21,712 nucleotides of DNA. Origin: CAZAIO01 sp964485235 (GTDB taxonomy: Bacteria; Chloroflexota; Dehalococcoidia; GIF9; UBA5629). Within the stretch, counting starts at the first letter, position 1; every line of letters begins with the position of its first letter. Below the pieces are notes generated by a model. That model was given only the letters and a program-made list of their open reading frames with translations, ran no database searches and was not told the DNA's origin. Shown here piece after piece: positions 7,101 to 12,782 of the stretch. The stretch is from contig CAZAIO010000037.1 of NCBI GenBank assembly GCA_964485235.1, positions 1 to 21,712 of the forward strand. Reading direction: 5' to 3'. A program made the position numbers and the translations under genes.

Positions 7101-7193
7101 ATGTGAAAATGTGAAAATGCCGGTGATGAAAAGGGGTAGATTAAACGAATTTCACATATTGCTCCTGACTACCGGTAACTGCCATTTTCACAT
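7101..7193 (+). promoter_or_regulatory. Cluster of four ATGTGAA/TTCACAT half-sites forming a long stem
   Basis: ATGTGAA occurs at 7101-7107 and 7109-7115 (8-bp tandem period), and its reverse complement TTCACAT at 7151-7157 and 7187-7193. ATGTGAAAATG (7109-7119) and CATTTTCACAT (7183-7193) form an 11-bp perfect inverted repeat, continued by CCGGT/ACCGG (7120-7124 with 7171-7175). The cluster lies 54 bases before the next gene. TGTGA is the classical Crp half-site and a Crp-family gene lies at 5214, so an operator array is likely; an RNA hairpin in the leader is the alternative. Confidence 0.5.
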
Positions 7194-7246
7194 GAGAGTG
7201 GAACCGTTCAACAGGCCGGACCGTTAATAAACGTGAAAGGTGAGTA

Positions 7247-7777
7247 ATGGATAAAGAACAGGACAAAACAATAGAGGTACTCGAATTCGCCGTCCAGATG
7301 GAGATTGACGGTAAGGAATTCTATAAGAAAGCCGGAACCGAAAGCACCAGCAAAGTAGGCAAAGACCTGTTCGAATGGCTTGCCGGTGAAGAAGATAAAC
7401 ATCGCAAGCGATTTGAAGAGATCTACGCTATGATTAAAGAGAAAAAAGGCTGGCCGGAAAAAAATCCTGAGCCTCAAAAAAAGCACAGTATTAAAACGTT
7501 GTTCTCAGAGGCATTACAAAAAAGCGGTCGTTTGGTTAAAGCCGAGGCATCGGAGCTGGAGCTTATAGATAAGGCAATGGAAATGGAAAAAAAGACCCAT
7601 GATTTTTATAAAAATATGGGGAAAGGCGCAACTTATCAAGCCGAGAAAAAATACTATGAATCGCTGGCTGCGGAGGAACACGGTCATTTTCTGTTGCTGA
7701 ACGATTACAGAGAATATATCATCGATCCGGCGGGATGGTTTGTTAAAGAAGAGCATCACTCACTGGACGGAGGTTAA
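7247..7777 (+). CDS. Second rubrerythrin-like diiron protein
   Basis: A 176-residue ferritin-like protein, a distant paralog of the product at 6457. Ligands: Glu19 with Tyr26, ExxH at 49-52 (EDKH), Glu114 with Tyr121, and ExxH at 144-147 (EHGH). A proline- and lysine-rich linker of about 30 residues (69-98) separates the two halves, longer than in the first copy. No rubredoxin domain or signal peptide, so it should be cytoplasmic. Shine-Dalgarno AAAGGTGAG precedes the ATG. The stop lies 6 nt before sufC, whose Shine-Dalgarno (GGAGG) is inside the last codons of this gene, so the two are probably co-translated. The likely role is peroxide or oxygen scavenging that protects Fe-S assembly; this is inferred from family and context. 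Confidence 0.85.
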   Translation: MDKEQDKTIEVLEFAVQMEIDGKEFYKKAGTESTSKVGKDLFEWLAGEEDKHRKRFEEIYAMIKEKKGWPEKNPEPQKKHSIKTLFSEALQKSGRLVKAEASELELIDKAMEMEKKTHDFYKNMGKGATYQAEKKYYESLAAEEHGHFLLLNDYREYIIDPAGWFVKEEHHSLDGG

Positions 7778-7783
7778 ACTAAT

Positions 7784-8533
7784 ATGACAAAAGAAAATAT
7801 TCTGGAAGTCAAAGACCTCACTGTATCAGTAGAAAATAAGGAAATACTTCATCACGTTAATCTCAGCATCAAAGAGGGAGAAACACATGTCCTCTTCGGC
7901 CCCAACGGCGGCGGCAAGACTACGTTACTCATGACGATTATGGGTTCGCCGAAATATAAGGTCACCGGCGGGAGCATCATTTTCAAAGGGACCGATGTAG
8001 TTGGGCTTCCTATTGACGAGCGTGCCCGCATGGGGATCGGTATGTCTGTCCAGAGACCACCGATAGTACGGGGCGTAAAGACCCGCGATATGGTCATGGC
8101 ATGCCTCGGAGGAAAAGCAACCGATGAGAAGATTGACCAACTCGCAGAAAAAGCGAATATGACCGATTTTCTGAACAGAGATATAAACTACGGATTTTCC
8201 GGTGGAGAGGTAAAACGGTCTGAATTAATGCAGTTGCTGGCACAACAACCGGACCTGTCCCTGCTCGATGAACCGGAGTCCGGAGTCGACCTTGTTAATA
8301 TTGCCCTTATCGGCGAACTGATCAATGAACTGCTTGAAAAAGACGAACATATCCGTGACCGAACGCACAGCGGACTCGTTATCACACATACAGGTCATAT
8401 TTTAAACTATATAAATGCCCGCACCGGACTGGTCATGCTCAACGGTACTATTGTATGCGAGGGTGACCCTTATGAGATTCTGGAAACTATCAAGATGAAA
8501 GGTTATGAGGAATGTAGAAAATGCGCGAACTAG
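7784..8533 (+). CDS. sufC: Fe-S cluster assembly ATPase SufC
   Basis: A 249-residue ABC-type ATPase. Walker A is GPNGGGKTT (residues 39-47), the Q-loop glutamine is at 90, the signature is FSGGEVKRSE (138-147), Walker B ends in LLDEP (160-164), and the switch histidine is His202 (ITHTGH). Length and the start ILEVKDLTVSVENKEILHHV match SufC. It powers conformational changes in the SufB scaffold during Fe-S cluster building in the cytoplasm. Its last 13 bases overlap sufB, so the two are translationally coupled. No sufD, sufS, sufE or sufU is present here; a SufCB-only arrangement is the minimal form (called SMS) known from many archaea and strict anaerobes. Confidence 0.96.
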   Translation: MTKENILEVKDLTVSVENKEILHHVNLSIKEGETHVLFGPNGGGKTTLLMTIMGSPKYKVTGGSIIFKGTDVVGLPIDERARMGIGMSVQRPPIVRGVKTRDMVMACLGGKATDEKIDQLAEKANMTDFLNRDINYGFSGGEVKRSELMQLLAQQPDLSLLDEPESGVDLVNIALIGELINELLEKDEHIRDRTHSGLVITHTGHILNYINARTGLVMLNGTIVCEGDPYEILETIKMKGYEECRKCAN

Positions 8534-9756
8534 AATCCAAACAAAGCGTAAAAAAGCGGGCACACGAAGCATCGCAGAAAAAAGCGTCGTTGGGCGGGGA
8601 TATAGACCTTGAGAAATATATTCATTCTGTCGATGAGCTTCCATATCAGGAAAATCCTTCCGGATTTTCGCCCGATGCAAAAGAACGTATGCTTTCATCA
8701 GGTATAATCCTCGACGATAAAAGCCAGCGTTCCGCTACCATACTTCAGATGGACCATTCCATCGTGCATAATACAGTCAGCCAGGACGATGTAGAGGTTA
8801 TGAGCACCAACAAGGCAATGGAAAAATATGACTGGCTGGATGATTATTTTTGGAAAGCAGTATCGGTAGATACTGACAAATACACAGCACATGTCGAGCT
8901 CAATCAGGGTAATGGTTATTTTATCCGGTCATTGCCGGGCAGTAAAACATTGTACCCGGTACAGGCATGTCTGTATCTGGCAAAAGCAAAACTAGCCCAG
9001 AACGTCCACAATATCATCATTGCGGAAGAAAATTCCGAACTGCATATAATAACCGGTTGTACTGCAGGAACGGGAAATGAGCCGGGCTTACATCTCGGTG
9101 TATCTGAATTCTACGTGAAGAAGGGCGCACGTGTAAGCTTTACCATGATCCACAACTGGACACCTGAAATAGCCGTTCGTCCCCGCACCGGAGTTATTGT
9201 GGAAGAGGGCGGAATATTTCTCAGCAACTACGTAATTATGAAACCGGTCAATTCACTCCAGACCAATCCCATTGCATATTGCAACGGGGATAATTCCGTA
9301 GCACGGTTCAACAGCATCGTTGTTGCTACTCCGAATTCCAACATCGATATGGGCTCCCGTGTAATACTTAACGGAAAAGGAGCCAGGACAGAAATCATCT
9401 CCAGGGCGATTACGACAGGGGGGACCATGGTCGCCCGCGGTTATATAGAGGGAAATGCTCCGGATGTAAAAGGGCATCTCGAATGCCGCGGTCTGATCAT
9501 GAAGGAGAAAGGAATAATCCATGCTATTCCGGAGCTTAAAGGCTCCCTGGCAGGAATTGACCTCTCCCATGAAGCGGCAGTAGGAAAGATAGCAGAGGAG
9601 GAAGTTGAATACCTCATGATCCGCGGTCTTACACGCGACGAAGCAACCGCAACTATAGTACGCGGTTTCCTCCGTGTCGATATCGAAGGACTTCCGCCTC
9701 AGCTCAACAAGGAACTACAGGAAGCAGTAAAAGCGAGTGAAAAGGATATTATGTAA
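8521..9756 (+). CDS. sufB: Fe-S cluster scaffold SufB (minimal SufBC type)
   Basis: A 411-residue SufB/SufD-family protein, shorter than the roughly 480-495 residues of proteobacterial SufB because the N-terminal part is reduced. The beta-helix core (about 120-340) is followed by the conserved end LSHEAAVGKI (348-357) and YLMIRGLTRDEA (364-375). A conserved-position cysteine is Cys322 (HLECRG), in the region where SufB has its catalytic cysteine. It overlaps sufC by 13 nt. In the minimal system a SufB homodimer is thought to replace SufBD on the SufC dimer. Placement inside a peroxide and oxygen defence cluster suits repair of Fe-S enzymes under stress. The ATG at 8521 is preceded by GAGGAATG-type purines. 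Confidence 0.94.
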   Translation: MRELESKQSVKKRAHEASQKKASLGGDIDLEKYIHSVDELPYQENPSGFSPDAKERMLSSGIILDDKSQRSATILQMDHSIVHNTVSQDDVEVMSTNKAMEKYDWLDDYFWKAVSVDTDKYTAHVELNQGNGYFIRSLPGSKTLYPVQACLYLAKAKLAQNVHNIIIAEENSELHIITGCTAGTGNEPGLHLGVSEFYVKKGARVSFTMIHNWTPEIAVRPRTGVIVEEGGIFLSNYVIMKPVNSLQTNPIAYCNGDNSVARFNSIVVATPNSNIDMGSRVILNGKGARTEIISRAITTGGTMVARGYIEGNAPDVKGHLECRGLIMKEKGIIHAIPELKGSLAGIDLSHEAAVGKIAEEEVEYLMIRGLTRDEATATIVRGFLRVDIEGLPPQLNKELQEAVKASEKDIM

Positions 9757-9806
9757 AACTAATGCAGGGAACCTGCATACGCAACTATAATGAAAGGTGG
9801 TATTTA

Positions 9807-10490
9807 ATGGATACGAAAGCGCTCTATGATATTAGTTACGGACTCTACGTGGTAGCATCAAAAAAGAGTGAAAAATACAACGGACAGATAGCGAATACAG
9901 CAATACAGGTATGTTCTGAACCGGTAAGAATATCAGTTGCAATAAATAAAAATAACCTTACGCACGAGTTTATCGCAGACAGCAAAGCATTTACCGTATC
10001 CATTCTTTCAAAAGATACGCCGCTCTCTTTTATTGGAGACTTCGGATTTAAAAGCGGGAAAGATGTCGATAAATTCAAGGCTGTCAAATACAAATTGACC
10101 GGGAATAAATTGCCTGTTGTCCTTGATAATGCCCTCTCATACCTCGAGGCGAAGGTAATAAATGAAGTAGACGTAGGCACTCATACGCTGTTCATCGGAG
10201 AGCTCACCGATGCCGAAGTGTTGAAAACAGGAGAACCGATGACCTATGCATACTATCATCAGGTGAAACGAGGTACTACTCCGAAATCGGCACCAAGCTA
10301 TGTTGAAGAAAAAAAGGAGGAAAAAACCGAAATGGCAAAATATAAATGTACTGTATGCGGGTATATTTACGACCCCGCAGTCGGAGACCCTGACGGCGGT
10401 ATCAAACCAGGCACCCCCTTTGAAAAAATACCTGACGATTGGGTCTGCCCGGTATGCGGAGCAAGCAAAGACAAGTTCGAGAAAATATAG
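9807..10490 (+). CDS. hrb: High-molecular-weight rubredoxin (flavin reductase-rubredoxin fusion)
   Basis: A 227-residue protein. Residues 1 to about 155 are a flavin reductase-like FMN-binding domain (DISYGLYVVASKK, NTAIQVCSEP, KDTPLSFIGDFGF). After a Lys/Glu-rich linker, residues 176-227 are a complete rubredoxin with iron ligands Cys181, Cys184, Cys214 and Cys217 (CTVCGY, CPVCGA). In acetogens such as Moorella this protein takes electrons from NADH and reduces the flavodiiron protein, and the flavodiiron gene lies directly downstream here. I chose ATG 9807, which follows AAAGGTGG at 6-nt spacing, over the upstream ATG at 9762 that lacks a ribosome binding site. Odd feature: an in-frame Shine-Dalgarno and ATG sit exactly at the start of the rubredoxin domain (see separate entry). 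Confidence 0.93.
   Translation: MDTKALYDISYGLYVVASKKSEKYNGQIANTAIQVCSEPVRISVAINKNNLTHEFIADSKAFTVSILSKDTPLSFIGDFGFKSGKDVDKFKAVKYKLTGNKLPVVLDNALSYLEAKVINEVDVGTHTLFIGELTDAEVLKTGEPMTYAYYHQVKRGTTPKSAPSYVEEKKEEKTEMAKYKCTVCGYIYDPAVGDPDGGIKPGTPFEKIPDDWVCPVCGASKDKFEKI
10314..10334 (+). promoter_or_regulatory. Internal Shine-Dalgarno and ATG at the rubredoxin domain boundary
   Basis: AAGGAGG (10314-10320) is followed after 11 nt by an in-frame ATG (10332), codon 176 of the fusion. Starting there gives a 52-residue rubredoxin with the normal N-terminus MAKYKCTVCGY. The spacing is slightly long but workable. It may be a remnant of the unfused gene or a live second start. Confidence 0.45.
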
Positions 10491-10570
10491 TCTACAATGT
10501 ATTCCTCATAACAAAGCGTTGCACGAAGTATAAATAAACGATTTCTTCCGGGGATAGAAGGGGGAATATA

Positions 10571-11755
10571 ATGAAACCGAGAGAAATAATTCCTGACGTT
10601 TACTGGGTAGGTGCGGTTGATTGGGACAGGCGTTTATTCGATTCCCTGATCCCGCTACCGGACGGCACCAGCTATAATTCATACTTCATAAAAGGAAGCA
10701 GTAAAAATGTCCTTATTGATTCGGTTGACCCGTCAATGACGGATATACTACTAAACCATCTCGACAGCCTTAATATAGAAAAACTGGACTATCTGGTCGC
10801 CAATCATGCCGAGCAGGACCATTCCGGCTCAATTATGCATGTGCTGGATAGATATCCTCAGGCCAAGGTCGTAGTCAACCCGAAATGCAAGGACTTGCTC
10901 ATAGAAATGCTGCTTATCCCCGAGGAAAAATTTATAACGGTAAATGATGGGGAGACTATTTCCCTGGGTAATAAGACTCTGGAATTCATTTACACTCCAT
11001 GGGTACACTGGCCGGAGACCATGGTGACCTATCTACAAGAGGATAAAATTCTCTTCTCATGCGATTTCTTTGGCTCGCATTTAGCCACAACCGATCTTTA
11101 TGTGACCGACGAAGGACGGGTCTATGAATCTGCAAAACGGTATTACGCGGAGATCATGATGCCGTTCCGTAATATCATCCAGAAAAACCTGGAGAAGTTG
11201 AAAGATCATGCAATAGCAATAATCGCACCGAGCCACGGCCCCATGTATAACAGGCCGGAGTTTATTATCGACGCATATCATAGCTGGGTATTCGACGAGC
11301 CTAAGAATATAGTAGTGCTGCCCTATATTTCCATGCACGACAGCACAAGGAAAATGGTGGACTTCATGATCGAGGCACTGGCACAGCGAGGTGTAACCGT
11401 GAAACGTTTCGATCTTACGGTTACGGATATAGGGAAACTGGCCATGTCCCTGGTTGATGCAGCCACTGTCGTGCTTGGTACACCGACAGTGCTTGCCGGG
11501 CCGCATCCCAATGTCGTCTACGCTGCGTTTCTGGCAAATGTACTCAGACCGAATATCAAATTCGCTTCTATAATCGGCTCCTACGGATGGGGTGGAAAAA
11601 CAATCGAGGTGCTGACCGGTATAATGCCGAACTTAAAAGTCGAAATACTTGAGCCTGTTCTCTGCAAAAGCTACCCCGAAAAGACGGACTTCGAAGCATT
11701 GGAAAAACTTGCAGAGACCATTTCTCTTAAACACAAGCAAAATAATTTTGCTTAA
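10571..11755 (+). CDS. fprA: Flavodiiron protein (O2/NO reductase)
   Basis: A 394-residue A-type flavodiiron protein. The N-terminal metallo-beta-lactamase-like domain carries the diiron ligands His79, Glu81, Asp83 and His84 (HAEQDH), His146 (VHWPE), Asp165 (SCDFFGSH) and His222 (PSHGP). The C-terminal flavodoxin domain (about 250-394) has the FMN loop LGTPTVLAGPHP and GSYGWGG. Members reduce O2 to water or NO to N2O in the cytoplasm, with electrons from rubredoxin or Hrb. The Hrb gene immediately upstream is its expected partner. All metal ligands are present, so it should be active. Shine-Dalgarno AGAAGGGGGAA precedes the ATG. Sequence alone does not decide between O2 and NO as the main substrate; the anaerobic context favours O2. 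Confidence 0.95.
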   Translation: MKPREIIPDVYWVGAVDWDRRLFDSLIPLPDGTSYNSYFIKGSSKNVLIDSVDPSMTDILLNHLDSLNIEKLDYLVANHAEQDHSGSIMHVLDRYPQAKVVVNPKCKDLLIEMLLIPEEKFITVNDGETISLGNKTLEFIYTPWVHWPETMVTYLQEDKILFSCDFFGSHLATTDLYVTDEGRVYESAKRYYAEIMMPFRNIIQKNLEKLKDHAIAIIAPSHGPMYNRPEFIIDAYHSWVFDEPKNIVVLPYISMHDSTRKMVDFMIEALAQRGVTVKRFDLTVTDIGKLAMSLVDAATVVLGTPTVLAGPHPNVVYAAFLANVLRPNIKFASIIGSYGWGGKTIEVLTGIMPNLKVEILEPVLCKSYPEKTDFEALEKLAETISLKHKQNNFA

Positions 11756-11841
11756 TATCATCCCCACCTCCTGAACGAAGACCATGGGGAACATACATTC
11801 AAATTCAAGGGGAAAATTATAAAAATAGTGAGGAAGATACA

Positions 11842-12492
11842 ATGGAAGAGGAAAAAGTACAATCTACAAGTCTACCGAGAATAGGTGACCCGGCACCCGC
11901 ATTCGAAGCATCTACCACGCATGGCGTATTAAAACTCGAAGACTTTAAAGGAAGCTGGCTTATCCTTTTTTCACATCCGGCGGACTTTACACCGGTATGC
12001 ACCACGGAGTTCATCGCGTTTTCCGAAATATTCCCTGAACTTCAAAAACGGGGCGTTGAACTTGTCGGTTTGAGCGTCGACAGCACATCATCGCATATTG
12101 CCTGGGTACGAAATATTAAAGAGAAAACAGGCGTGACCATACCGTTCCCCATCATCGCAGACCTGAGCAAGGAAGTGTCTACCGCGTACGGTATGATACA
12201 CCCGGGACAGAGTAAAACGGAAACGGTGAGATGTGTATTTATAATAGATGACAAGCAGATTATCCGCACCATACTCTATTATCCGCTTACCACAGGCAGG
12301 AATATGGACGAAATATTGAGGATCGTCGATGCATTGCAAACGACCGACAAACACAAAGTTGCGACTCCGGCAAACTGGAAGCCCGGCGACAAAGTAGTCG
12401 TACCGGCGCCAAATACCCAGGAAATGGCTGAGGAGCGCATGAAAGAGGGATACGAATGCGTCGACTGGTACCTCTGCAAGAAAAACATATAG
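11842..12492 (+). CDS. Peroxiredoxin, Prx6-like archaeal type
   Basis: A 216-residue thioredoxin-fold peroxidase. The peroxidatic cysteine is Cys53 in DFTPVCTTE. The long C-terminal extension and the pair Cys206/Cys212 (ECVDWYLC) match the archaeal thioredoxin-peroxidase type, in which a C-terminal cysteine pair helps resolve the oxidised peroxidatic cysteine. It should reduce hydrogen peroxide and alkyl hydroperoxides in the cytoplasm and form a decamer, as is known for the family. It lies 86 nt after fprA, and the gap contains a TCCCCA/TGGGGA inverted repeat (11760-11790 region) without a U-tract. Shine-Dalgarno GAGGAAG precedes the ATG. It adds a flavin-independent peroxide sink to the diiron proteins upstream. 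Confidence 0.94.
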   Translation: MEEEKVQSTSLPRIGDPAPAFEASTTHGVLKLEDFKGSWLILFSHPADFTPVCTTEFIAFSEIFPELQKRGVELVGLSVDSTSSHIAWVRNIKEKTGVTIPFPIIADLSKEVSTAYGMIHPGQSKTETVRCVFIIDDKQIIRTILYYPLTTGRNMDEILRIVDALQTTDKHKVATPANWKPGDKVVVPAPNTQEMAEERMKEGYECVDWYLCKKNI

Positions 12493-12506
12493 GAAAGGAG
12501 ACCGAT

Positions 12507-12725
12507 ATGGCGTGTGTAAATCCTGACGGCAAACCAACCGAATCAGGCACAAAAATGCTCAGTGCATTGAAATCGGGTAGCACATCACCGGAAGAAATTG
12601 CAGGGAAAACTGGTCTGCCCTTATTCAGGGTACGTAGCGGCCTTCGCGACCTCAGCAACGCCGGTTATGCAGCCGAACAAAACGGCTCATTTAAAATCAC
12701 CGAAAGCGGTGCTGCACAGGTCTGA
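12507..12725 (+). CDS. Small winged-helix-like protein, 72 residues
   Basis: Starts MACVNPDGKPTESG and contains a single helix-turn-helix-type unit (about residues 15-65): MLSALKSG, SPEEIAGKTGLPLFRVRSGL, RDLSNAGYA, then a short beta wing ending FKITESG. This resembles a stand-alone winged-helix DNA-binding domain of the ArsR/MarR type, with no effector domain and one cysteine (Cys3). I chose ATG 12507, which has AAAGGAG at good spacing; a longer in-frame start at 12456 would run into the peroxiredoxin gene. It sits between the peroxiredoxin and the copper ATPase, 14 nt after the former, and could be a small regulator of this run. Function is unknown. Confidence 0.8.
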   Translation: MACVNPDGKPTESGTKMLSALKSGSTSPEEIAGKTGLPLFRVRSGLRDLSNAGYAAEQNGSFKITESGAAQV

Positions 12726-12782
12726 CAGACCATTTAATAATCAATCAAGGAAACTTTCCGGGAGCTGGATAAAGGTATCGAC

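Noticed and set aside
7003..7227. 74-residue plus-strand open frame between the diiron genes
   Set aside because: No ribosome site, and it spans the inverted repeats and half-site cluster; looks accidental.
6457..7777. Calling both diiron proteins full rubrerythrins
   Set aside because: Neither has a rubredoxin CxxC domain; only the ferritin-like part is present.
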